Assembly (NCBI GenBank): GCA_964242305.1
Contig: CAXTBB010000006.1
Span: 62,001 to 126,000 of the forward strand
Source of the DNA: DATLGB01 sp964242305
GTDB taxonomy: Bacteria > Actinomycetota > Thermoleophilia > Solirubrobacterales > Solirubrobacteraceae
Direction of reading: 5' to 3'
Length of the DNA: 64,000 nucleotides
Under the pieces are notes generated by a model. It was not told where the DNA came from. It was given only the letters and a program-made list of their open reading frames with translations, and made no database searches. Position numbers and translations under genes: made by a program. How positions within the stretch are numbered: position 1 is the stretch's first letter; each line of letters opens with the position of its first letter. Shown one piece after another: positions 32,722-42,976 of this stretch.

Positions 32722-34539
32722 ATGAGGAGAGTCATCCCGCTGGCACTGTTGCTGGCCGCGATGGTGCTCGTCGGCACGGGCTGCGGCTCGAGCGACGACA
32801 GCAGCTCGTCGAGCAGCAGCAGCAGCAGCTCGGACAACGGCAACGCCGTTCCGAGCGGAGGCAAGATCGGCGAGGGCAAGAAGGGCGGCGACGTCACCTT
32901 CCTGGCCGCCGGCGACATCGACTTCCTGGACCCCGGTCAGGATTACTACACGTTCGGCTTCATGGTCCAGCTGGCCGTCAACCGCACGCTGTACGCGTTC
33001 AAGCCCGACAACGCCGAGAAGCCCGTGCCGGACCTCGCCGACGGCGAGCCCGAGATCTCCTCGGACAACAAGACGATCACGATCAAGATCAAGAAGGGCG
33101 TCAAGTACGCCCCGCCGGTCAACCGCGAGGTCAAGTCGGCCGACATCAAGTACGCCATCGAGCGCGCGTTCACCACGAGCGTCCCGTCCGGCTACGCGAC
33201 GTCCTACTTCGGGGAGATCGAGGGTGCGCCCCAGGGTGCGCCGATCAAGATCGCCGACCTCAAGCCGTTCGCCGGCCTGCAGACGCCGGACGACAACACG
33301 CTCGTCATCAAGCTCACCAAGCCGGTCGCCCAGCGCGTCGCGGCGGCGCTCGTCCTGCCGATCACCGTGCCGGTGCCGGAGGAGTACGCGGCCAAGTTCG
33401 ACAAGAAGGCGCCGACGGATTACAACCAGTACGTCGCCTTCACCGGCCCGTACATGGTCAAGAACGACCCCAAGACGGGTGAGACCACCGGATTCGTCCA
33501 GGGCAAGCGCATCTCGCTGGTCCGCAACCCCAACTGGGACGCCAAGACGGACTTCCGCCCGGCGTTCCTGAACTCGATCACGATCGAGGAGGGCAACGAC
33601 GACGCCAACGTGAGCAACCGGCGCACGCTGCAGGGCACGAAGCTGCTCTGCTGCGACTCCGGTCAGCCGCCGCCGGCGATCCTCTCGCGCGCGCTGCGCA
33701 TGAACAAGGACCAGCTCGGCATCGTCCCGTCCGGCGGCACGCGCTGGGTGGCGATGAACACCAAGCTGGCGCCGTTCAACAACCTCAACCTCCGCAAGGC
33801 GGTCATCGCCTCCACGGACCGCACCGCGCTGCAGAAGACGCGTGGCGGCTCGGCGGTCGGCCCGATCGCGCAGAGCTTCATCCCGCCGGGCATCCCCGGC
33901 TTCGAGGAGTCCGGCGGCGAGAAGGGCTTCCCCGAGTTCGACTGGATGCAGAAGCCCGGTGGCGACGCGGCCCTGGCCAAGAAGTACATGCTGGCCGCCA
34001 AGAAGGACGGCCTGCCGATCAGCGCCGCCGGCAAGTACACGGGCCCGAAGATCAAGCTCGTGGGCGACAACGTCAACCCGGGCCTGGACACGGCCACGGT
34101 GACGCAGACGGAGCTCGGGAAGCTGGGCTTCGACATCCAGTTCACCAAGGTCCCGCGCGACACCATGTACACGAAGTTCTGCGGCGTGCCGAAGGCGCAG
34201 CCGCAGCTGTGCCCGACGGTGGGCTGGTTCAAGGACTTCAACGATCCGGAGTCCATGCTCGAGCCGACGTTCGACGGCAAGGCGATCAAGCCCGCCGGCA
34301 ACGTCAACTGGTCGCAGCTCGACGATCCCAAGGTCGACGCCGCGATGGCCAAGGCGGCGCTGCTCTCGGGTGACGAGCGCAACAAGGCGTGGGCCGGCGT
34401 GAACAAGCTGATCGTCGCCGACGCGCCCGCCATCCCGTTCATCTGGGACCGCAGCTACCAGCTGGAGTCCAAGGACATGAACGCCGTCATGAGCAGCTAC
34501 ACGACCACGTGGGACCTGTCCTTCACGTCGATCAAGTAG
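32722..34539 (+). CDS. Peptide ABC transporter substrate-binding lipoprotein 1 (SBP_bac_5)
   Basis: Extracytoplasmic receptor of 605 residues delivering substrate to the DppBC channel. The signal peptide RRVIPLALLLAAMVLVGTGC is followed by a poly-Ser linker encoded by AGC/TCG repeats. SBP family 5 blocks include GDIDFLDPGQDYY, KKGVKYAPPVNREV (SBP_bac_5 signature region), FAGLQTPDDNTL and a C-terminal WSQLDDPKVDAAM. A CCDS double-cysteine motif is shared with the second SBP at 37737. It starts at ATG 32722 because of its ribosome-binding site. Placement between the two permease genes is unusual. Confidence 0.93.
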   Translation: MRRVIPLALLLAAMVLVGTGCGSSDDSSSSSSSSSSSDNGNAVPSGGKIGEGKKGGDVTFLAAGDIDFLDPGQDYYTFGFMVQLAVNRTLYAFKPDNAEKPVPDLADGEPEISSDNKTITIKIKKGVKYAPPVNREVKSADIKYAIERAFTTSVPSGYATSYFGEIEGAPQGAPIKIADLKPFAGLQTPDDNTLVIKLTKPVAQRVAAALVLPITVPVPEEYAAKFDKKAPTDYNQYVAFTGPYMVKNDPKTGETTGFVQGKRISLVRNPNWDAKTDFRPAFLNSITIEEGNDDANVSNRRTLQGTKLLCCDSGQPPPAILSRALRMNKDQLGIVPSGGTRWVAMNTKLAPFNNLNLRKAVIASTDRTALQKTRGGSAVGPIAQSFIPPGIPGFEESGGEKGFPEFDWMQKPGGDAALAKKYMLAAKKDGLPISAAGKYTGPKIKLVGDNVNPGLDTATVTQTELGKLGFDIQFTKVPRDTMYTKFCGVPKAQPQLCPTVGWFKDFNDPESMLEPTFDGKAIKPAGNVNWSQLDDPKVDAAMAKAALLSGDERNKAWAGVNKLIVADAPAIPFIWDRSYQLESKDMNAVMSSYTTTWDLSFTSIK

Positions 34540-34574
34540 CCGAGTAACGAAACCGCCGACACGACTCGAACGAC

Positions 34575-35533
34575 ATGCTGACTTACATCCTCCGCCGCAT
34601 CGGCTGGTCGATATTGCTGTTGTTCGTCGTGTCGGCGGTGACGTTCCTGATCTTCTACGAGCTGCCCTCGGCGAACCCGGCGGTCATCCGCGCGGGCCGC
34701 AACCCGGATCCGGACCTCGTCCGGGCGATCACCAAGCAGTACGGCCTCGACAAGCCGTGGCCCGTTCAGTTCCTGAAGTACATGAAGGGCATCCTGTTCC
34801 ACTTCGACTTCGGCCACAGCTACCAGAACAACGTCGACGTCCGCCAGGAGATCTTCAGCCGCATGCCCGCCACGATCTCGCTGGCCGTCGGTGGCGCGTT
34901 CATCTGGCTGATCACCGGCATCCCGATCGGCATCCTCAGCGCCGTCAAGCAGGGCAAGTTGGTCGAGCGGCTCACTATGGGCCTCGCGCTGGTCGGCATC
35001 TCCGCCCCCGTCTACTGGCTCGGTCTCGTCTCCACCTACCTGTTCTCCAAGGACATCGGCGTGGTCCACATCTTCAACGCCACGGGCAACTACGTCGACC
35101 CGTGGGACAACTTCGGGCAGTGGTTCAGCTCGCTGCTGTTGCCCTGGATGGTGCTGGCGGTGTCCTTCGCGGCCATCTACGCGCGCTTCATGCGCTCCAA
35201 CCTCATCGACGTGCTCGACGAGGACTACATCCGCACGGCGCGCGCCAAGGGGCTCACCGAGCGGCGGGTCATCTTCCGCCACGGCATCCGCTCGGCGATC
35301 ACGCCGATCGTGACCATCTTCGGCCTCGACCTGGGCATCCTCTTCGGCGGCGCGATCCTCACGGAGACCGTCTTCAACATCCCGGGCATCGGCCGCGTCG
35401 CCTTCGAGGCGATCCAGAAGTCCGACATCCCCATCGTCCAGGGCACCGTCCTCATCGGCGCGCTCGCGATCATCGTCTTCAACCTGGTGGTCGACATCCT
35501 GTACGCCTTCCTCGACCCAAGGGTTCGGTACTA

Positions 35534-35534
<1 letters not shown>
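34575..35534 (+). CDS. dppB: Peptide ABC transporter permease, DppB/OppB type
   Basis: A 319-residue inner-membrane permease. The N-terminal signature is YILRRIGWSILLLFVVSAVTFLIF, then a periplasmic loop with PDLVRAITKQYGLDKPWPVQF, DFGHSYQNNVDV, and the EAA loop IRTARAKGLTERRVIFRHGIRSAITPI, ending DILYAFLDPRVRY. Six TM segments. It forms the translocation channel with DppC and is energised by DppD/DppF. The stop overlaps the ATPase start by one base. Confidence 0.95.
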
Positions 35535-37710
<2,176 letters not shown>

Positions 37711-37736
37711 GACACCACGAAGGGGATCACAGACAC

Positions 37737-39548
37737 ATGCTCAGACACAGAATCGCGATCGGGCTGTGCGCAGTCCTGGTGGCAGGAGTCGCCGGCTGCG
37801 GCAGCGACTCCAGCTCGAGTTCCAGCAAGAACGACTCCGGCGGCGCCAAGGTCGGCGGATCGTCGAAGACCGAGATCCCCACCGACGCCAAGAAGGGCGG
37901 GTCGCTGTCGCTGCTCGCCGCGGGCGACATCGACTGGGCCGACCCGGGCCAGACCTACTACCAGTTCGGCTACCAGATCCACGACGCGGTCAGCCGGCGC
38001 CTGTACGCCTACAAGCCCGACAGCTTCGACAAGCCGGTGCCCGACCTCGCCGAGGGCGAGCCGCAGGTCTCCGACGACCAGAAGACGATCACGATCAAGA
38101 TCCGCAAGGGCGTGAAGTTCGCCCCGCCGGTCAACCGCGAGATCACGTCGAAGGACATCAAGTACGCCCTGGAGCGCACGTTCACGACGAACGTCCCCAA
38201 CGGCTATTCGAGCGTCTACTTCTCGTCCATCGAGGGCGCGCCCAAGGCGGCCGTCAAGATGTCCGACCTCAAGCCGTTCGCCGGTCTGCAGACGCCGGAC
38301 GACAACACGCTCGTCATCAAGCTCACCGAGCCCAAGGCCGCGCTCGTCGAGGGCGCGCTGGTGCTGCCCGCGACCGCGCCGGTGCCGGAGGAGTACGCCA
38401 AGAAGTACGACGCCAAGTCGCCGACCGACTACGACCAGTACGCGGTCGCCTCCGGTCCCTACATGATCAAGAACAACGCCCAGGGCAAGCTCATCGGGCG
38501 TGACCCGGGCAAGAAGATCGAGCTCGTGCGCAACCCGAACTGGGACGCCAAGACCGACTTCCGGCCCGCCTACCTCGACAAGATCACCGTCGAGGAGGGC
38601 AACTCGGACGAGGTCGTCTCCGCCCGCCGCACGCTGTCGGGCAAGGACCTCATCTGCTGCGACTCGTCCAAGCCGCCGGCGCAGATCCTCGCCCGCGTGC
38701 TGCGCAACAACCTCGACCAGGTCGGCCGCGCGCCGAGCGGTGGCGCCCATTGGGACCCGTTCAACACCCAGAAGAAGCCGTTCGACAACATCAACATCCG
38801 CAAGGCCGTCATCGCCAACGCCGACCGCTTCGCGATCCGCAAGGTCAACGGCGGCGTCGCCATCGGGCCGATCCAGCAGTCCTACATCCCGCCGGGCATC
38901 CCGGGCCACGAGGAGTCCGGCGGCGACGCCGGCTTCAAGGACCTGGACTTCATGCAGTGCGCCGACGGCGGCTGCCCCGACGTGGCCAAGAAGTACATGG
39001 ACCTCGCCGAGAAGGACGGAGCCGACGTCAAGGACGGCAAGTACGTCGGTCCGCCGATCACGCTCGTCGTGAACAACACGCCGGACGGCAAGACGGAGGC
39101 CGAGGTCACGGCCAACGGCATGGAGAAGCTCGGCTTCAAGGTCAAGATCCGCCAGGTCGAGCAGGGCACGCTCTACACGAAGTTCCTCGGCGTGCCCAAG
39201 CAGCAGCCGGAGTTCGCGGTCGGCGTCGGCTGGGTGAAGGACTTCCAGGACGCCCAGACGCTGCTGTCGCCGATCTTCCCGTCGGACACGATCCGGCCGG
39301 CGGGCAACGTCAACTGGTCGCAGCTGAAGGACCCGGCCGTGGACAAGGCGATCGCCGACGCGGAGACCAAGCCGGCCGGTCCGGAGCGCAACAAGGCGTT
39401 CGCGGCGGCCAACAAGGCCGTGGTCGAGGCGGCGCCGGCGCTGCCCACCGTGTGGGACGACAACATCCAGCTGCAGTCCAAGGACGTCCAGGGCGTCATG
39501 AACCTGTTCAACGGCAGCTGGGACTTCAACTACTCCAGCCTCAAGTAA
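37737..39548 (+). CDS. Peptide ABC transporter substrate-binding lipoprotein 2 (SBP_bac_5)
   Basis: A 603-residue paralogue of the SBP at 32722. Signal peptide RHRIAIGLCAVLVAGVAGC with lipobox VAGC, then a Ser-rich linker. Shared blocks are GDIDWADPGQTYYQFGYQ, FAPPVNREI, FAGLQTPDDNTL, ICCDSSKPPAQIL and NVNWSQLKDP. The two look like a tandem duplication that diverged. A GAAGGGGA site lies about 10 bases before the ATG at 37737. It is last in the operon and followed by a hairpin. Two receptors for one transporter suggest broadened specificity (inference). Confidence 0.93.
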   Translation: MLRHRIAIGLCAVLVAGVAGCGSDSSSSSSKNDSGGAKVGGSSKTEIPTDAKKGGSLSLLAAGDIDWADPGQTYYQFGYQIHDAVSRRLYAYKPDSFDKPVPDLAEGEPQVSDDQKTITIKIRKGVKFAPPVNREITSKDIKYALERTFTTNVPNGYSSVYFSSIEGAPKAAVKMSDLKPFAGLQTPDDNTLVIKLTEPKAALVEGALVLPATAPVPEEYAKKYDAKSPTDYDQYAVASGPYMIKNNAQGKLIGRDPGKKIELVRNPNWDAKTDFRPAYLDKITVEEGNSDEVVSARRTLSGKDLICCDSSKPPAQILARVLRNNLDQVGRAPSGGAHWDPFNTQKKPFDNINIRKAVIANADRFAIRKVNGGVAIGPIQQSYIPPGIPGHEESGGDAGFKDLDFMQCADGGCPDVAKKYMDLAEKDGADVKDGKYVGPPITLVVNNTPDGKTEAEVTANGMEKLGFKVKIRQVEQGTLYTKFLGVPKQQPEFAVGVGWVKDFQDAQTLLSPIFPSDTIRPAGNVNWSQLKDPAVDKAIADAETKPAGPERNKAFAAANKAVVEAAPALPTVWDDNIQLQSKDVQGVMNLFNGSWDFNYSSLK

Positions 39549-39555
39549 ACGCATT

Positions 39556-39585
39556 TCGTCCGGCCGGCCTTCGGCCTCTGGACGA
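39556..39585. terminator. Terminator hairpin between SBP2 and the convergent gene
   Basis: TCGTCC (39556-39561) pairs with GGACGA (39580-39585), with an inner GCC-TTCG-GGC stem-loop. It sits 8 bases after the SBP2 stop and just before the stop of the opposite-strand gene, so it can serve both directions. Confidence 0.7.
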
Positions 39586-39587
39586 CG

Positions 39588-40220
39588 TCACTCCTCGTAC
39601 AGGGACTCGCGCGCCAGTTCGCTGCCGCGCGAGTCCCAGAGGTGGATCTCGATGAAGTCGCCCTTGTAGTTGTCGGGGGCGATCAGCGTGAAGCGGTTGT
39701 CGACGAGCCGGCACTGGTCGGTGGTCAGGCCGGTCAGCTCGGCCGTGACGATCGCGCCGCCGCCGGTGATGGCCGTCCCCCACACCAGGGTCATCGCGGC
39801 GATCTTGCCGTGCTCGCCGCGCCAGCCGCCGATGATCTCGTCGCAGAGGTCGAGCTTCCAGTCCGGGTTGGCCTCGGCGGTCTCGTCGGTGAAGTCGGCC
39901 GCGGCGAAGAAGTCGGTCGGCTCGCGGTGGTCGTCGGACTCGGGGTCGGCGGGCGTGTAGGAGACGTAGCCGAAGACGTCGAGGCCGGTGCTCGTGCGCG
40001 CGGTGATCGGCACGAAGGTGCGTCCGGCCCAGGTGCGGTCCGGGTGGTAGTTGAGGTCGCCGACCTCGCCCAGCTCCTCGCCCTCTTCCACGGTGTCGGC
40101 GAGCGCCAAGCAGGCGGCCAGGAACTCGGCTTGCAGCGTGTCCGCCCAGCGGCCGCTGGGCAGCATCTCCTGCGGGGGCTCGGCGGCGAAGCGGCAGACG
40201 AAGCGTTCCTCGGGCGGCAT
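39588..40220 (-). CDS. Hypothetical soluble acidic protein
   Basis: A 210-residue protein I do not recognise. It is rich in Asp/Glu and aromatics, with no signal peptide or membrane segment. Notable segments are WADTLQAEFLAACLALADTVEEGEE, YHPDRTWAGRTFVPITARTS, VFGYVSYTP and a predicted beta-rich C-terminal half (GGAIVTAELTG, RFTLIAPDNYKGDFIEIHLWD). Codon use matches its neighbours. It lies downstream of dtd by 22 bases on the same strand, possibly cotranscribed. No function can be assigned. Confidence 0.7.
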   Translation of the reverse strand: MPPEERFVCRFAAEPPQEMLPSGRWADTLQAEFLAACLALADTVEEGEELGEVGDLNYHPDRTWAGRTFVPITARTSTGLDVFGYVSYTPADPESDDHREPTDFFAAADFTDETAEANPDWKLDLCDEIIGGWRGEHGKIAAMTLVWGTAITGGGAIVTAELTGLTTDQCRLVDNRFTLIAPDNYKGDFIEIHLWDSRGSELARESLYEE

Positions 40221-40242
40221 GGCCGCGAGGGTACCGTTCAGG

Positions 40243-40659
40243 TCAGACCTCCAGGAGCAGCGTCACCGGGCCGTCGTTGACCAGTGCGACGTGCATGTGC
40301 GCGCCGAAGACGCCGCGCGGCGCGCCGAGGCGGTCGGCGAACCGCTCGTACAGGGGTTCGGCGTGCTCGGGCCGGGCGGCGTCCACGTACGACGGGCGGT
40401 TGCCCTTTCGGGCGTCGCCGTAGAGCGTGAACTGGGAGACGACGAGGACCTCGCGGTCGCCCAGCGACTCGTTCATGCGCCCGTCGGCGCCGGCGAAGAC
40501 GCGCAGCGCGCGGACCTTGTCGGCGAGCCGGTCGGCGCCCGCCGCGTCGTCCTCGTGGGTCACGCCCAGGAGGACGAGCAGGCCGGGGCCGATGGCGGCC
40601 ACGCGTGCGTCGCCGACGGTCACCGACGCCTGACTGACCCGTTGCACGAGGGCCCTCAC
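40243..40659 (-). CDS. dtd: D-aminoacyl-tRNA deacylase
   Basis: Cleaves D-amino acids (and mischarged Gly) from tRNA. The 138 residues show the N-terminal MRALVQRVSQASV, catalytic SQFTLYGDARKGNRPS and the proofreading NDGPVTLLLEV motif (cross-subunit GP dipeptide). Family-typical length. GTG at 40659. Cytoplasmic homodimer. Confidence 0.97.
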   Translation of the reverse strand: MRALVQRVSQASVTVGDARVAAIGPGLLVLLGVTHEDDAAGADRLADKVRALRVFAGADGRMNESLGDREVLVVSQFTLYGDARKGNRPSYVDAARPEHAEPLYERFADRLGAPRGVFGAHMHVALVNDGPVTLLLEV

Positions 40660-40702
40660 GGTGCGACCGCCCTTCGGGCGGTGCTTTCCTGATGCTTCGC
40701 GA

Positions 40703-41599
40703 TCATGTCACCGCAGTCAACACGACGGCGGCGAGGACGACGATGGTCGTCCCGTAGGCGGCGGCGCTGGCCTGGAGGCCGACGTCGAGCCCGTAGGCGT
40801 GAGCGACGACGAGGCCGTTGACGCCCGTCGGCATGGCCGCGACGAGCAGGTAGGCGTCGGGCAGGTCGATGAACGGCGCCGTCACCGCGATCAGCAGCGC
40901 CGGCGCCAGCAGCAGCCGCAGGCCGAGGGCGACGGCGAGCGTCCGCGTCCAGCCGACCGACTCGCCGTCCAAGGTGATGCCGACGGCGAAGAAGCCGAGC
41001 GGCAGCAAGGCGTAGACGAGCACGCGGGAGGCGTCGACGAGCACGTCGGGCGCGAGCGCCGCCGGCGCCAGGAGGCCGGCCACCCCGGCCCACAGCGGCG
41101 GGTTGCGCGACACGAAGCGCCACAGCCGCGCGCGCAGGCCGGCGTCCCCGATCGTCCCGAACGCGGCGCCGACGCCGAACACGCCGAGCAGCAGCGTGGG
41201 GACGGCGACGAGCGTGTCGTAGGCGACGGCGCGGTCCAGCGAGCCCGTCCCCAGCGCGGCCGCGCAGATGGGCAGGCCGAGGTAGCCCGTGTTGGGGTGC
41301 AGCGTCGTGTTGATGAGCGTCCCGGCGGTCGGGCGCTCCAGGTGCAGCAGTCGCGTCCCGACCAGGTAGGCCATCGTCCCGGCGATGACGACCGCCACCC
41401 AGGCGAGGGCGATGCCGCCACCGACGTCGGCGTCGAAGTGCAGCCGGGCCAGGTTGAAGAAGACGACCGGCGGATACAGCGCGTAGAGCATCACGGCGAG
41501 GATGCGCTGCGACAGGTGCGCGGCCCGCGCCTCGTAGCGGCGGTGCGTGGCGATGCCGGCCGCGACCGCGGCGGCGATCGCCACGGCGATGAGGATCAC
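40703..41599 (-). CDS. Auxin efflux carrier (AEC) family transporter
   Basis: Membrane carrier of 298 residues with about ten TM helices and the bile-acid/AEC fold. The conserved segments are LYPPVVFFNLARL, TTLHPNTGYLGLPI (discontinuous helix motif NxGxLGLP) and AAMPTGVNGLVVAHAYG in the second repeat. Bacterial members move malate, other organic anions or unknown solutes. GTG at 41599 shares GTGA with the GalT-like stop. Substrate is unknown. Confidence 0.9.
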   Translation of the reverse strand: MILIAVAIAAAVAAGIATHRRYEARAAHLSQRILAVMLYALYPPVVFFNLARLHFDADVGGGIALAWVAVVIAGTMAYLVGTRLLHLERPTAGTLINTTLHPNTGYLGLPICAAALGTGSLDRAVAYDTLVAVPTLLLGVFGVGAAFGTIGDAGLRARLWRFVSRNPPLWAGVAGLLAPAALAPDVLVDASRVLVYALLPLGFFAVGITLDGESVGWTRTLAVALGLRLLLAPALLIAVTAPFIDLPDAYLLVAAMPTGVNGLVVAHAYGLDVGLQASAAAYGTTIVVLAAVVLTAVT

Positions 41600-42261
41600 G
41601 CGCGCAGCTGGGCCGCCCAGGTCTCCGGGGCGAGGGCGCAGGTGGGCACGCCGCTGCCGCGGCCCAGCGGATCGTCGACGGGGACGGTGGGCAGGATGTC
41701 GATCCGCCAGCAGTAGTGCTCGGCGCCCGAGACCGCCGTGCGCACCCAGGCCTCGAAGCCGGGCCCGAGGCGCTCGAGCGTCTGCGCGAGCAGTGCGTCC
41801 CCGGTCCCCGCGTCGGTCTCCCAGGACGGGGCGGCCGTGCGCGGTGCGAGGAGCAGCTGCCGCTCGCTCCGGGAGGCGTAGGGCGCGAAGACGACCGCCT
41901 CGGCGTCGTAGGCGACCAGGCGCTCGCGGCGGCGGACCTCCGCCTGCACGAGATCGGCGAGCAGGTTGCCGCCCATCGTGCGGGTGGCGTAGGCGCGGAA
42001 GCGCTCGCGTTCGCGCGCGACCGCAGCGGGCACGAACGGCAGCGCGAAGACCGTCGCGGTGTCGCTGTCCTCGGCCCGCACCAGCCCGCACGCCGCGCCG
42101 AGCTCGCGCATCCGCTCTCGCCAGGCGGGCGGGCCACCGTCGACGCGCTCCTCGGTGCGCTCGTCGGGGAACGACGTGTAGAGGTCGTCGTGGGTCTCGA
42201 CGTGGTCGCCGGCCACGAGCGCGCGCAACCCCGTGAGGGGGTCGACGCGCAGCTCAGGCAC
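41596..42261 (-). CDS. Degenerate GalT-like (HIT-fold) protein
   Basis: A 221-residue relative of galactose-1-phosphate uridylyltransferase. It starts like GalT (PELRVDPLTG) and keeps ALPFVPAAVARERERF, LVAYDAEAVVFAPYASR and the C-terminal HYCWRIDILPTV...GSGVPTCALAPE. The catalytic HPHxQ that should precede ALPFVP is absent (SDTATV instead), and the FHWHI histidines are reduced to HYCWR. About 100 residues of the GalT N-terminal domain are missing. Uridylyl transfer is therefore unlikely; a binding or altered role is possible. It sits between a TlpA-like gene (8-base overlap) and the AEC carrier. Confidence 0.7.
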   Translation of the reverse strand: MPELRVDPLTGLRALVAGDHVETHDDLYTSFPDERTEERVDGGPPAWRERMRELGAACGLVRAEDSDTATVFALPFVPAAVARERERFRAYATRTMGGNLLADLVQAEVRRRERLVAYDAEAVVFAPYASRSERQLLLAPRTAAPSWETDAGTGDALLAQTLERLGPGFEAWVRTAVSGAEHYCWRIDILPTVPVDDPLGRGSGVPTCALAPETWAAQLRA

Positions 42262-42841
42262 GGAGATAGCGCTTGATGTCGGCCTTCAGCGCCGCGTAGC
42301 TCTTGTACTGCCCTGAGTGGGTGTAGGCGGGCTTGCCGTCGGCGCCGATGAACAGCGTGATCGGGTAGTACGCCGGGATCTCGTAGGCGCGGGCGATGAC
42401 CTCGTGGTCGTCGCTATACGACGGGAACGGGACCGGGAACTCGCGCAGGAACGTGCGCCCCGCGTCGAGGTTGTCGTTGCCGTCGACGCCGAGGAAGGCG
42501 ACGCGCTTGCCGTAGTCGGTGGCCGCCTGCTGGAAGAAGCGGAACTCCTGGCGGCACGGGGTGCACCACGAGGCCCACTTGTTGACTACGACGGGATGGC
42601 CCCTGAGGCCGGCCACGCGGGCACGGAACGCCTTCCTGCCACCGTTGAGGAGCCTGCTCTGCTGGGCGTGGAGGGCGGCCAGCGGCGCCGGCGAGCCGTC
42701 GAGCCTGCCGAGCGCGGCGGTGATGTCGTAGCGGCCGAGCGTGGTCTTGGGCCCGCCGCCGGAGGCCTGGGTGAGGCCGATGACGACGATCGCCACCACG
42801 GCGACCGCGAGCAGGACCGGGGCGGCACGGCGCATCTGCAT
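42254..42841 (-). CDS. TlpA/ResA-like membrane-anchored thioredoxin
   Basis: Extracytoplasmic thiol-disulfide oxidoreductase, 195 residues. An N-terminal anchor helix (APVLLAVAVVAIVVIGL) precedes a thioredoxin fold with active site WCTPC (Cys93/Cys96), followed by FLGVDGNDNLDAGRTFLREF and the cis-Pro region YYPITLFIGADGKP. It is similar to proteins reducing cytochrome c or other exported thiols. Start is ATG 42841 or 42835. The link to the ccm genes 9 kb away is speculative. Confidence 0.9.
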   Translation of the reverse strand: MQMRRAAPVLLAVAVVAIVVIGLTQASGGGPKTTLGRYDITAALGRLDGSPAPLAALHAQQSRLLNGGRKAFRARVAGLRGHPVVVNKWASWCTPCRQEFRFFQQAATDYGKRVAFLGVDGNDNLDAGRTFLREFPVPFPSYSDDHEVIARAYEIPAYYPITLFIGADGKPAYTHSGQYKSYAALKADIKRYLRA

Positions 42842-42879
42842 GCAGGGTAGGCCGAGCGATCTGCTTCAATGGGGGTGCG

Positions 42880-42961
42880 CAACGTTCGTGCCCGGCTCCT
42901 GGAGCCCACGACCGCGCATCCTCGGCGTCCCCCGTTTCTGCGGTGCCGCCGTCAACGTTCG
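42880..42961. repeat. Two direct copies of CAACGTTCG upstream of the helicase
   Basis: CAACGTTCG occurs at 42880-42888 and 42953-42961 in the 135-base gap between the divergent thioredoxin and helicase genes. Spacing and the AACGTT palindromic core suggest possible operators; no other motif is seen in the gap. Confidence 0.25.
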
Positions 42962-42976
42962 ACTCAAGACAAGCCT

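Noticed and set aside
32795..32835. AGC/TCG trinucleotide repeat
   Set aside because: It encodes the flexible poly-Ser linker after the lipobox of SBP1, a usual feature of such lipoproteins rather than a functional DNA repeat.
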